Below are positions 1 to 8,739 of a stretch of 64,000 bases of DNA, in pieces (the stretch's first letter is position 1; every line of letters starts with the position of its first letter). Both the position numbers and the translations under genes were made by a program. Source of the stretch: Phenylobacterium sp. (GTDB taxonomy: Bacteria > Pseudomonadota > Alphaproteobacteria > Caulobacterales > Caulobacteraceae); contig NZ_SCVD01000001.1 of the NCBI RefSeq assembly GCF_004297125.1, forward strand, positions 62,001 through 126,000, read 5' to 3'. The notes beneath the pieces were generated by a model. It was not told where the DNA came from, ran no database searches, and was given only the letters and a program-made list of their open reading frames with translations.

Positions 1-54
1 GGCCTGGCTCCGGAGGACAAGCAGGCCGTCGCCGCCTATCTGACGGCCCACTAG
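1..54 (+). CDS. 3' end of a CDS (…GLAPEDKQAVAAYLTAH*), possibly a cytochrome c-type C-terminus
   Basis: Open frame 1 from window start to TAG at 52-54; the residues resemble the last helix of class I cytochromes c. Confidence 0.5.
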   Translation, partial: GLAPEDKQAVAAYLTAH

Positions 55-746
55 GCGGCGGCCGCCTTCACGTCCGCCGTCCGGATCAGCAGGTCCTCGT
101 AGAAGGCGCCGATCGGGCGGGTGGGGTGGGCGATCTGGATCTCCAGGATCCACAGGCCGGCGGCAGGCACGCCCTCGAAGTCGCCCAGGGCGCCGGCCTT
201 GTAGATCGCGTGCGGGAAGTCCGAGACGCGGTGGCCCTTCACGTCCCAGTTCAGGGTCCAGCCCATCGCTTCTGCCCGGCCCTTGGCGAACTTGTAGAGC
301 GCCTCGCCGGTGACTCCGTCGTCGCGCCACCGGGCCGCGACCTCGTCCCACAGGGTCCGCGCCGCCTGGGCGCAGGCATGCATCTCGGCGTCGTCGCCCA
401 CCACGAAGGTGTCGCCCGCATCGCCCTCGTGGCCGTCCCAGACCGCCCCCAGGTCGACGTAGAAGATGTCGTCCCGCTGCAGGACATAGTCGGGCTGGAA
501 GTTGGCGTGGAAGGTCAGGGTCGTGCCGGCGCCGAAGCGGACGACGTTCTTGTGCCAGAGGCGGTCCATGCCCATCGCCTCGAGGACCTCCTGGGCGATC
601 TCGTTCCCGCGGCCCTCGGAGACGCCCGGCCGGATCTCGGCGGCGATGCGGCGGACGGCTTCGAAGGTCAGGTCGCGGGCCTTGACCATGGCGGGCAGGG
701 AGAACGTTTCGCCGACGGCTTCGCGGCGCGGGTTGGGGTCGGACAT
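51..746 (-). CDS. M24 family metallopeptidase (Xaa-Pro aminopeptidase-like)
   Basis: 231-aa ORF; DLGAVWDGHEGDAGDTF and HRVSDFPHAIY match M24 metal-ligand regions. Confidence 0.8.
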   Translation of the reverse strand: MSDPNPRREAVGETFSLPAMVKARDLTFEAVRRIAAEIRPGVSEGRGNEIAQEVLEAMGMDRLWHKNVVRFGAGTTLTFHANFQPDYVLQRDDIFYVDLGAVWDGHEGDAGDTFVVGDDAEMHACAQAARTLWDEVAARWRDDGVTGEALYKFAKGRAEAMGWTLNWDVKGHRVSDFPHAIYKAGALGDFEGVPAAGLWILEIQIAHPTRPIGAFYEDLLIRTADVKAAAA

Positions 747-766
747 CGGAAGCTCAGGTTGAAGAG

Positions 767-790
767 TGATATAAAGATATCCTTATATCA
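767..790. promoter_or_regulatory. 24-bp near-perfect palindrome TGATATAAAGATATCCTTATATCA
   Basis: Read directly; 22 of 24 positions symmetric; in the divergent intergenic region. Confidence 0.6.
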
Positions 791-889
791 TATTCGAGTA
801 GCGCGCCAGGGGCGCAGGGCGCGGCCCGCTTGAGCTTTCGGCAGCCGCAGCCCATCGTCGCAACCAACGACAAGGGACGGGGAGTCGAG

Positions 890-2614
890 ATGCGCAAGTG
901 GCTGGCCTTCGCGCTCGCCTGGGCCTTGATCCTGGGCGGATCGTTCCTGGCGCACTGGGTGCAGACCTCCGGCGGGACCGTGACGGTCACCGAGGTGCGC
1001 ATCCCGGCCGAAAAGGGCGTGATCGTCGCGGGGTTGCTCTATACGCCCGCGACCGCCACCGCCGCGAAACCCGCCCCTGCGGTGCTGGCCAGCCACGGCT
1101 ACATCAACACCCGCGAGATGCAGAGCCCGTTCGCCATCGAGCTCAGCCGGCGGGGCTTCGTGGTGCTGGCCATGGACATGACGGGCCATGGCTACTCCGG
1201 CGGCATCGTCGGCACGGCCGGCTTCGGCGGTCCGGCGGCGCTGCGCTACCTCAAGAGCCTGCCGTTCGTGGACAAGGCGAACATCGGGCTGGAGGGCCAC
1301 TCCATGGGCGGCGGGCCGATCCTGGCCGCCGCAGCCGAGGACCCGGCGGGCTACCGCTCCATCGTGCTGGAGGGCTCCACCCCCGGCCTGCTGGGCGCCA
1401 AGGCGCCCGCGAACCCGAAGAACCTCGCCGTCGTCTTCGGCCAGTACGACGAATTCGCCGGCCTGATGTGGGGCGTGCCCAAGGGATCGGAGGTCGCGAG
1501 CTCGAAGAAGCTGCAGGCGATCTTCGGCGTGAGCGGTCCGGTGCAGGAGGGTCGCCTCTACGGTTCGATCGAAGACGGTACGGGCCGCATTCTGGCCAAT
1601 CCGCCTATCACCCACCCCTGGGAGCACTTCTCCAGCGCCGGCGTCGGCGACGCCGTCGACTGGCTCCAGCGCACCCTGCCGGCGCTGGCGGCCAAGGCGT
1701 CGCGCGACCAGGTGTGGCTGTGGAAGGAGGTCGGGACCCTGATCGCCTTCGTCGGCATGGTGGGCCTGATCCTGGCGACCTTCGACCTGTTGCTGGGCCT
1801 GCCGGCCTTCGCCCGCCTGGCGCAGCCCGCCGAGCCGCTGGCCGAGCGCCGCGACCGGCGCTGGTGGCTGTCGCTGGCCATCACCGCGGCCCTGCCGGCG
1901 CTGACCTACTTCCCGCTGATGAAGTACGGGCAGCTCTTCTTTCCGATGGCCGCGTTCCCGCAATGGGTCCAGAACCAGCTCCTGGTCTGGGCCCTGGGCA
2001 CGGCGATCCTCACCCTGCTGATCGGCCTGGTCGTTCGCCGCAAGGCGGCCTTCACCAACCGCTGGGGACTCTCCATCGCGGCGGCGGTGGTGACGATGGC
2101 GGTGGCCTACGGTTCCCTCGCGCTCGTCGATGCGCAGTTCAAGGTGGACTACCGGTTCTGGGTCCTGGGCCTGAAGCCTCTCGACGCTACGCGGGCCATG
2201 CAGCTTCCCGGCTACCTGATCCTCTGGAGCCTGTTCTTCCTGGTGGCGATGCGCTCGTTCGCGGCCAGCATCCCGGTGCGGGGCGAGGGCCTGTTCGCCG
2301 CCATCTCCTGGGGCAAGATCGCTATGGCCCTGGGCTTTGGCGTGCTGGTGATCTGGGAGTACGCGACCCTGTTCGCCACCGGCCTGCTGGCGACGCCCAC
2401 CGAGCCGCTGAACGTGATTGTCGCCATCCAGTTCGTGCCGCTGCTGGGCGTGGTCGGGATCATCGGCGCCTGGACCTACCGGCGCACCAACTCCTACGTG
2501 CCTGGCGCCTTGATCTGCGCCCTGCTGATCAGCTGGTACGTCACCTCCGGCACCGCCAACCACTGGCAGCCGGGCTTCGAGCCGCAGCTACCGGGCGCCC
2601 CGGCTAAGAAGTGA
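890..2614 (+). CDS. Alpha/beta hydrolase with C-terminal multi-pass membrane domain
   Basis: GHSMGGG nucleophile elbow; several hydrophobic segments in the C-terminal half; ATG at 890 (MRKWLAFALAW). Confidence 0.8.
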   Translation: MRKWLAFALAWALILGGSFLAHWVQTSGGTVTVTEVRIPAEKGVIVAGLLYTPATATAAKPAPAVLASHGYINTREMQSPFAIELSRRGFVVLAMDMTGHGYSGGIVGTAGFGGPAALRYLKSLPFVDKANIGLEGHSMGGGPILAAAAEDPAGYRSIVLEGSTPGLLGAKAPANPKNLAVVFGQYDEFAGLMWGVPKGSEVASSKKLQAIFGVSGPVQEGRLYGSIEDGTGRILANPPITHPWEHFSSAGVGDAVDWLQRTLPALAAKASRDQVWLWKEVGTLIAFVGMVGLILATFDLLLGLPAFARLAQPAEPLAERRDRRWWLSLAITAALPALTYFPLMKYGQLFFPMAAFPQWVQNQLLVWALGTAILTLLIGLVVRRKAAFTNRWGLSIAAAVVTMAVAYGSLALVDAQFKVDYRFWVLGLKPLDATRAMQLPGYLILWSLFFLVAMRSFAASIPVRGEGLFAAISWGKIAMALGFGVLVIWEYATLFATGLLATPTEPLNVIVAIQFVPLLGVVGIIGAWTYRRTNSYVPGALICALLISWYVTSGTANHWQPGFEPQLPGAPAKK

Positions 2615-3224
2615 TGCGATAGGCGCAGCGCCGCGCCCCGGCCAGGATGTGGTCGGTTCGCTCGACGCTGACTCCCGGCCCCAGGGCCTCGCGGAACACC
2701 TGGAGCTCGGCGCGGCAGAATCCCTGGCAGGCGGCTGCCGCCGCGCAGATCGGGCAGTGGTTCTCCACGAAGAGGAAGCCGCCGCCAGGGTCGGGCGTCC
2801 AGTCGGCCATATAGCCTTCCGCCGTCCGAATTTCGGCCAGGCGGGCGACGCGGGCCTCGAGGCTCTCCGCGCTCGCCATCGCCTGGACATAGGCCTTCGC
2901 CGTCGCCTGCTCGCGGCGCACGATCATCCGCTGGACGCCAGCCTCGCCGAACTCGGCGCGCACGGCGTCCAGCATCTCCAGGGTGAGCTGGGCGTGGGTG
3001 TCGGGGAACCGCGCCTGGGCGGCCGGCGTCAGCGCCCAGATGCGCCGGGGCCGACCGACGCCGCGCCGCTCGTCCAGGTGATCCACCAGCCCGCCGGCCA
3101 CCAGGCGCTCCAGATGCTGCAGGACGGCCTGACGGCTGATATCCAGTGCGCCCGCCAGCGCCAGGGTCTCGGCCGGACCCCGGGTCTTGAGCTGGAACAG
3201 GATGCGGTCGGCGGGCGCGTTCAT
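2604..3224 (-). CDS. SufR/ArsR-like winged-HTH regulator with cysteine-rich C-terminus
   Basis: HTH (LDISRQAVLQHLERLVAGGLV) plus HCPICAAAAACQGFCRAELQVF…CAYRI, the SufR-like Fe-S signature; start at CAT 3222-3224. Confidence 0.75.
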   Translation of the reverse strand: MNAPADRILFQLKTRGPAETLALAGALDISRQAVLQHLERLVAGGLVDHLDERRGVGRPRRIWALTPAAQARFPDTHAQLTLEMLDAVRAEFGEAGVQRMIVRREQATAKAYVQAMASAESLEARVARLAEIRTAEGYMADWTPDPGGGFLFVENHCPICAAAAACQGFCRAELQVFREALGPGVSVERTDHILAGARRCAYRITS

Positions 3225-3246
3225 TTGACAATCGATAGATTGCAAA
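3224..3246. promoter_or_regulatory. Candidate operator TTTGACAATCGATAGATTGCAAA
   Basis: Inverted repeat TTTG-A-CAATC…GATTG-CAAA starting at the regulator's start codon and upstream of the divergent MFS gene. Confidence 0.5.
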
Positions 3247-3276
3247 ATTGGCGACGCCCGTCTACCTGAATTCGAC

Positions 3277-4695
3277 ATGTCCGAGGTTGTCAAAATGAGC
3301 GAAGCGGCCGGCAACACCTGGGCCGACCTGATGGCCGAGGGGCGATTGCCGCGGTTCGCGCTGATCTGCCTCGGCGTCTGGCTGAACGCGGCCGACAGCC
3401 TGGTCACCGCGACCATACTGCCCAGCGTGGGCGCCGACCTGGGGGGCTACGCCTATTTCTCGTGGGCGACCGCGGGCTTCTTTGTGGGCGCGATCCTGGC
3501 CGGGGCCAGTTCGGGCCGGCTCTCCGAGATCTTTGGCCTTCGCTCGGCCACGGCGCTCGCCGGGGTGGTGATGATCCTCGGCTGCGTGATGAGCGCCGCC
3601 GCGCCCGACGTCGGGACCTTCCTGGCTGGGCGCCTGGTCCAGGGCCTGGGCAGCGGCTGGATCTCCGGCTTCGCCATGGTGGCCATCGCCATGCTGTTCC
3701 CCGAGCGGCACCTGGCCCGGGTCTTCGCCTCGGTGACCTTCATCTGGGGGATCGCCACGGTTCTGGGGCCGCTGTTCGGCGGAGCGGTGGTCGAGGCCGG
3801 CCACTGGCGCGACGTCTTCTGGTTGTTCGCCGCCCAGGCGGTGGTGTTCAGCGTCGCCGCCCTGTGGCTGCTGGGCGGAGCCTCCAAGGCGCCCGGCGGG
3901 CCGGGCATCCCCTGGCTGCAACTGGGCGTGCTGGGCGTCGCGGTCGCCGCCATCGCCCTGGCCGACCTGATGAGGACGGCGGCCGGCTCCATCGGCCTGG
4001 TCGCGGTGGGCCTGGGCGTCCTGGCTCTGGTGGTCTGGATCGACGCGCGGGCGCGCATCCGCCTGCTGCCGCGCCGGGCCGGCGACCTCTCGACCATCTG
4101 CGGCTCGGGCTATCTGGCCATGTTCGCCCTGACCGCCGCCTCCATGGGCTTCGCGATCTATGGCCCGCCCATCCTGCAGCACCTGCGCGGCTTCTCGCCT
4201 CTGGCGGCCGGCTACGCCATCGGTGCGGAGTCGATGGCGTGGACCGTGGCCGGCATGGCGGTCGCCGGGGTTACGGGGGTCTGGGTCAAGCGCTGGACCC
4301 GGTTCGGGGTGCTGCTGCTGGCGGCCAGCCTGGTGATCCTGGCGCTGACCCTGGCCGATGGGCACATCGCCTGGGTTCTGCTGGGGGGCTCCTTGCTGGG
4401 CGCGGCCTTCGGCTTCTCATGGGCCTTCATGAGCACGCGGCTGCTGGGCGCGCTGTCGGACGAGGACCGTGCCATCGGGTCCTCCGCGATCATGGCCGTG
4501 CGCCAGACCGGCGGAGCGGTGGGCGCGGCGATCTCGGGCGTGGCCGCCAACCTGGTCGGCTTCTCGGACGGCCTCACCGACGCCAGCGCGCGCGGGGCCG
4601 GCTTCTGGGTGTTCGCCGCCGTGATCCCGCTGGCGCTGATCGGAACCTGGGCCACCTTCCGGATGACCGGTTCGGCGAAGGCCGTCGCCTTTTAG
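3277..4695 (+). CDS. MFS transporter (multidrug efflux type)
   Basis: 472 aa, many TM segments; an alternative start lies 18 nt downstream. Confidence 0.85.
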   Translation: MSEVVKMSEAAGNTWADLMAEGRLPRFALICLGVWLNAADSLVTATILPSVGADLGGYAYFSWATAGFFVGAILAGASSGRLSEIFGLRSATALAGVVMILGCVMSAAAPDVGTFLAGRLVQGLGSGWISGFAMVAIAMLFPERHLARVFASVTFIWGIATVLGPLFGGAVVEAGHWRDVFWLFAAQAVVFSVAALWLLGGASKAPGGPGIPWLQLGVLGVAVAAIALADLMRTAAGSIGLVAVGLGVLALVVWIDARARIRLLPRRAGDLSTICGSGYLAMFALTAASMGFAIYGPPILQHLRGFSPLAAGYAIGAESMAWTVAGMAVAGVTGVWVKRWTRFGVLLLAASLVILALTLADGHIAWVLLGGSLLGAAFGFSWAFMSTRLLGALSDEDRAIGSSAIMAVRQTGGAVGAAISGVAANLVGFSDGLTDASARGAGFWVFAAVIPLALIGTWATFRMTGSAKAVAF

Positions 4696-4786
4696 GCGTT
4701 CGACGGTCGCGCTTGGATTGAAATCCGCCGGCTCTCCCGCTTTGATCCGCCGCGTGAGTCTCGTGGGCGAAACTTCTGTCGAACCG

Positions 4787-5647
4787 ATGGCGGGGCGGGA
4801 CCGGCTGCTGGCGGGCCTTTCGTTCGCGTTCCTGCTGGACGAGATGGCCAACGGCATGGGCGGCCTGGAGCCGCTGGACGCCCTGCTGGTCCTGGCCATC
4901 AACCAGGCCAACATCGCCCCGCTGACCCGCGATCACGAGGCGCGCGCCCGCTACGGCGATCTCGACGCGCCGGCGCCGGACGAGGCGCGGCGGCCCGTCA
5001 GCATCAACGCCGTGGCGGCCTCGCTGGGCCTGCCGTTCGAGACCGTCCGCCGGCGGATCCGCCGTCTGGCCGCCGGACAGGTCTGCGCCCTGTCCCCGGA
5101 GGGCGTGGTCGTGCCGGCCAGCTTCCTTGCCTCGCCGGTCTATCTCCAGTCCGTGATGCTGGGTCACGAGCGCCTGCGCCGCTTCTACCTCGAACTGCGC
5201 GACGCCGGCCTGGTCGAGGCGCTGCCCCCGGCGGCCTTCGAGACGGATGGCGTGCCCGTCCGCGCCGCCGCCCGGCTGCTGGCCGACTATGTGCTGCGCG
5301 CCTCCGAGGGGCTCATGCGTGAGGCGGGCAATGTGATCTCGGTGCTGACCCTGGTGGCGCTCCTGGCCGCGGCCCTGGCCGAAGAGGGCCGGACGCGCGG
5401 CCTGTCCGTGCGCGCTGTGGCGCTACGGCTGCAGCTGTCCGCCGAGACCGTCCGCCGCCATGTGGCCGAGTTGGTCGAGGAGGGTCTCTGCGCCCGCACG
5501 TCCGCCGGCCTGCTGCTGACCGAGGCGGTGCTGGCGCGGCCCGGGGTGCGCGCGCTGATCGCGGAGAACGCGGCGAACGTGCAGCGCCTGCTGGCGGGCC
5601 TGGCCGAGCGCGGGGTGATCCGGGCCTGGGAGGCCGCGGAGGCCTAG
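4787..5647 (+). CDS. Uncharacterised regulator with two repeated winged-HTH modules
   Basis: VSINAVAASLGLPFETVRRRIRRLAAGQV and LSVRAVALRLQLSAETVRRHVAELVEEGL are internal repeats. Confidence 0.65.
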   Translation: MAGRDRLLAGLSFAFLLDEMANGMGGLEPLDALLVLAINQANIAPLTRDHEARARYGDLDAPAPDEARRPVSINAVAASLGLPFETVRRRIRRLAAGQVCALSPEGVVVPASFLASPVYLQSVMLGHERLRRFYLELRDAGLVEALPPAAFETDGVPVRAAARLLADYVLRASEGLMREAGNVISVLTLVALLAAALAEEGRTRGLSVRAVALRLQLSAETVRRHVAELVEEGLCARTSAGLLLTEAVLARPGVRALIAENAANVQRLLAGLAERGVIRAWEAAEA

Positions 5648-6891
5648 AGCTGGTCCAGGCCGTAGGCGGCGTGCAGGGCGCGCACGGCCAGTTCGGTATA
5701 GGCCGCGTCGATCAGCACGCTGATCTTGATCTCGGACGTCGAGATCACCTGGATGTTCACGCCCTTGGAGGCCAGGGCCTCGAACATCGACTTGGCGACG
5801 CCGGTGTGGCTGCGCATGCCGACGCCGATCACCGAGACCTTGGCCACGTCCTCGTTCACCTGGACGTCTTCGAAGCCGATCTCGGCCTGGACCCCGCGCA
5901 AGATCTCGACCGCCCGCTGGGCGTCTCGCTTGCCGACGGTGAACTCCATGTTGGCGGTGTCGGCGACGCGGGCGTGGCTCTGGACGATCATGTCCACGTT
6001 CACGTTCGCATCGGCCAGCGCGCCGAAGATCATGGACGACACGCCCGGATGGTCGGGCAGGCCGAAGAGGCTGATCTTCGCCTCGTCGCGGCTGTAGGCC
6101 ACGCCGCTCACGATCCGCTTCTCCACGATCTCCTCCTCGTCGCACACGATGGTGCCCTGGCCGGGCGCTTCGCCGGGCTCGACAAAACTCGACAGCACCC
6201 GGACGGGCACATTGTAGGCCATGGCCAGCTCGACCGAGCGAGTTTGCAGCACCTTGGCCCCCAAGGACGCCATTTCCAGCATCTCCTCGTAGGAGATCTT
6301 GGCCAGCTTGCGGGCCTTGGATTCGATCCGCGGGTCGGTCGTGTAGACGCCGTCCACGTCGGTGTAGATGTCGCAGGGCGCGCCCACGGCGGCGGCGATG
6401 GCGACCGCGCTGGTGTCCGAACCGCCCCGGCCCAGGGTGGCGATGCGGCCGTCGCGGGTCACGCCCTGGAAGCCGGCGATCACGGCGACCTCGCCGGCGT
6501 CCATCGCAGCGCCCAGCTTCTCGGGCGGGATGTCGTCGATCCGCGCCCGGCCGTGGGCGTCGTCGGCGATGATCGGGATCTGCCATCCCATCCAGGAGCG
6601 AGCCGGCACGCCCATGTTGCGCAGGGTCATGGCCAGCAGGCCGGCGGTCACCTGCTCGCCGGAGGCCACCACCACGTCATACTCATCGTCCGAGGGCGGC
6701 AGGCCCTGGGCGGCCGCGCCGGCGCCGTCTGTCCAGGCCACCAGCTCGTTGGTCTTGCCCGCCATGGCCGAGACGACGACGGCCACCTGGTGACCCGCCT
6801 GCACCTCGGCGTTCACCAGCCGGGCCACGCGCCGGATCCGCTCCAGGTCGGCCACCGAAGTGCCGCCGAATTTCATCACCAGACGTGACAT
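5644..6891 (-). CDS. lysC: Aspartate kinase
   Basis: MSRLVMKFGGTSVADLERI N-terminus, GRGGSDTSAVAIA, C-terminal ACT domains; the longer ORF to 7872 is read-through upstream of this start. Confidence 0.95.
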   Translation of the reverse strand: MSRLVMKFGGTSVADLERIRRVARLVNAEVQAGHQVAVVVSAMAGKTNELVAWTDGAGAAAQGLPPSDDEYDVVVASGEQVTAGLLAMTLRNMGVPARSWMGWQIPIIADDAHGRARIDDIPPEKLGAAMDAGEVAVIAGFQGVTRDGRIATLGRGGSDTSAVAIAAAVGAPCDIYTDVDGVYTTDPRIESKARKLAKISYEEMLEMASLGAKVLQTRSVELAMAYNVPVRVLSSFVEPGEAPGQGTIVCDEEEIVEKRIVSGVAYSRDEAKISLFGLPDHPGVSSMIFGALADANVNVDMIVQSHARVADTANMEFTVGKRDAQRAVEILRGVQAEIGFEDVQVNEDVAKVSVIGVGMRSHTGVAKSMFEALASKGVNIQVISTSEIKISVLIDAAYTELAVRALHAAYGLDQL

Positions 6892-6937
6892 GGATCTAGA
6901 TCGAGGACCGCCGTTGCTGCGCCGCCGAAGGGCGGAG

Positions 6938-7009
6938 CCTTCTAGCCATGCGCGGCCGCCACGGCAACGTCCGGAATCTTTCGTTTTCGGCGCCTGAGGG
7001 GCTAGAAGG
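6938..7009. repeat. Perfect 10-bp inverted repeat CCTTCTAGCC/GGCTAGAAGG flanking the lysC-ubiG divergent promoter region
   Basis: Arms 6938-6947 and 7000-7009. Confidence 0.5.
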
Positions 7010-7014
7010 GGGGC

Positions 7015-7773
7015 ATGACTTCCCCTGCGCCCGCCCGTTCCAGCATCGATCCAGCCGAAGTCGAGACGTTCTCGCGGATCGCGGCCGAGTGGTGGAACCC
7101 GCGGGGCAAGTTCGCACCTCTCCACAAGTTCAATCCCGTGAGGCTGGGCTTCATCCGGGACCAGGCGCTCTATCGCTTTCAGCGCGACCCCAAGTCGCGG
7201 CGCCCGTTCGAGGGTCTGCGCCTGCTCGATATCGGCTGCGGCGGCGGCCTGCTCTCCGAGCCCATGACCCGCCTCGGCTTCCAGGTCACCGGCGTCGACG
7301 CCTCGGAGCGTAACATCGGCACCGCCTCGGCGCATGCCGCGGAGCAGGGGCTGGCGATCGACTACCGCGCCTCCACCGCCGAGGGCCTCCTCGCCGCGGG
7401 CGAGCCGCCGTTCGACGTGATCCTCAACATGGAGGTCATCGAGCACGTGGCCGACCCGGCGGCCTACCTGCAGGACTGCGCGCGGCTGCTGAAGCCCGGC
7501 GGGTTGATGATCGTCGCCACCCTCAACCGCACGCTGAAGGCGCTGGCCCTGGCCAAGATCGGGGCGGAGTATGTGCTGCGCTGGCTGCCGGTGGGCGCCC
7601 ACGACTGGTCGAAGTTCCTGAAACCGAGCGAAATCCGCGACTTCCTGTCCGCGGAGCCGGTAGTTGTGGACGGGCCGTACGGGGTGGTGTTCAACCCGCT
7701 CACCGGCCGATGGACGGAATCGGCCGACACGGACGTGAACTATATGATGACGGTGGTCCGCGACGCGGCGTGA
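7015..7773 (+). CDS. ubiG: Ubiquinone biosynthesis O-methyltransferase
   Basis: [22 protein letters not shown] and [14 protein letters not shown] motifs. Confidence 0.93.
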   Translation: MTSPAPARSSIDPAEVETFSRIAAEWWNPRGKFAPLHKFNPVRLGFIRDQALYRFQRDPKSRRPFEGLRLLDIGCGGGLLSEPMTRLGFQVTGVDASERNIGTASAHAAEQGLAIDYRASTAEGLLAAGEPPFDVILNMEVIEHVADPAAYLQDCARLLKPGGLMIVATLNRTLKALALAKIGAEYVLRWLPVGAHDWSKFLKPSEIRDFLSAEPVVVDGPYGVVFNPLTGRWTESADTDVNYMMTVVRDAA

Positions 7774-7814
7774 TGGGGCGCGGCTCGGGACCGGGGGCGG
7801 CCTAAGGAGTATCC

Positions 7815-8618
7815 ATGCCATCGCTTCGCGTGCTCGGGCACGCCTTCCGCGCCTGGCGGCGGAATCGGACATGGGCCAAGCACGAGCCTGAGACCCCCTA
7901 CCTTGCCGACCTGCTGTCGGGCGCGCCCGTGTGCCTGCACGTGGGGGCCAGCGACGGTCGCCATTCCTATGTGATGACCCAGGTGGCCCCGAAGGCGCGG
8001 ATCTACGCCTTCGAGCCGTCGGCCTTCGCCTTCGAGGTTCTGAAAGTCAGCATCGCCTGGCATCGGATCGGCAAGCAGGTGACGGCCATCCATGCCGCCG
8101 TGGCCGACAAGCCGGGCGAGCTGTTGCTGGTGACGCCGAAGAAGACCTCTGGTCGCATGGGCCGCGCCTACGCCTACGTCGCCGAGACCCGGCCGAACGG
8201 CCAGGCCCGCCCCGACCTCGACGACACCGGCATGGACGTCCAGCCGACCCCGGTGGTCACCCTGGACGGCTTCTGCGCCGAGCACGGCATCGACCGCGTC
8301 GACTTCATCCGCATGGACATCGAGGGCGCCGAGCTGAAGGCCCTGGAAGGCGCGCTGAAGATCCTCGACCGCGACCTGCCGCACGTGCTGCTGGAGATCC
8401 ACCCGATCATGCTGCAGGCCCGCTTCGGCGCTTCCGGCGAGGCGGTGCTGCAGGTCTTCGAGAAGCTGGGCTACCGGATGTTCGCCCTCAACGGCGATCG
8501 CCTGGAGGAGCGCACGACCCTGGTCGATGGCCTGCCCTGGAAGGATTACTTCTTCATCCACCCCACCCGCGCGGCCCGCCTGCCCGACGGCGTGTTCAAG
8601 GCGCGGATGGCGGCTTAG
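7815..8618 (+). CDS. FkbM family methyltransferase
   Basis: FIRMDIEGAELKALEGA motif. Confidence 0.85.
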   Translation: MPSLRVLGHAFRAWRRNRTWAKHEPETPYLADLLSGAPVCLHVGASDGRHSYVMTQVAPKARIYAFEPSAFAFEVLKVSIAWHRIGKQVTAIHAAVADKPGELLLVTPKKTSGRMGRAYAYVAETRPNGQARPDLDDTGMDVQPTPVVTLDGFCAEHGIDRVDFIRMDIEGAELKALEGALKILDRDLPHVLLEIHPIMLQARFGASGEAVLQVFEKLGYRMFALNGDRLEERTTLVDGLPWKDYFFIHPTRAARLPDGVFKARMAA

Positions 8619-8739
8619 GCGCCGCCGGCCCTTTCGATCGGTCCCTTGAGCCCGCGGTTCTCGGATGCCCTTCGGAGGGGGGTTCGCTGGGCGGCCCAGG
8701 CGCCCTAGTTTGTGCGCCGCCGACGGGGAGGACGCACAT

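Noticed and set aside
788-2563. 591-aa minus-strand ORF opposite the membrane hydrolase
   Set aside because: Antisense artefact in high GC; low-complexity His/Gln/Arg composition.
6892-7872. N-terminal extension of the lysC ORF (742 aa total)
   Set aside because: Overlaps ubiG antisense; true N-terminus MSRLVMKFGG starts at 6891.
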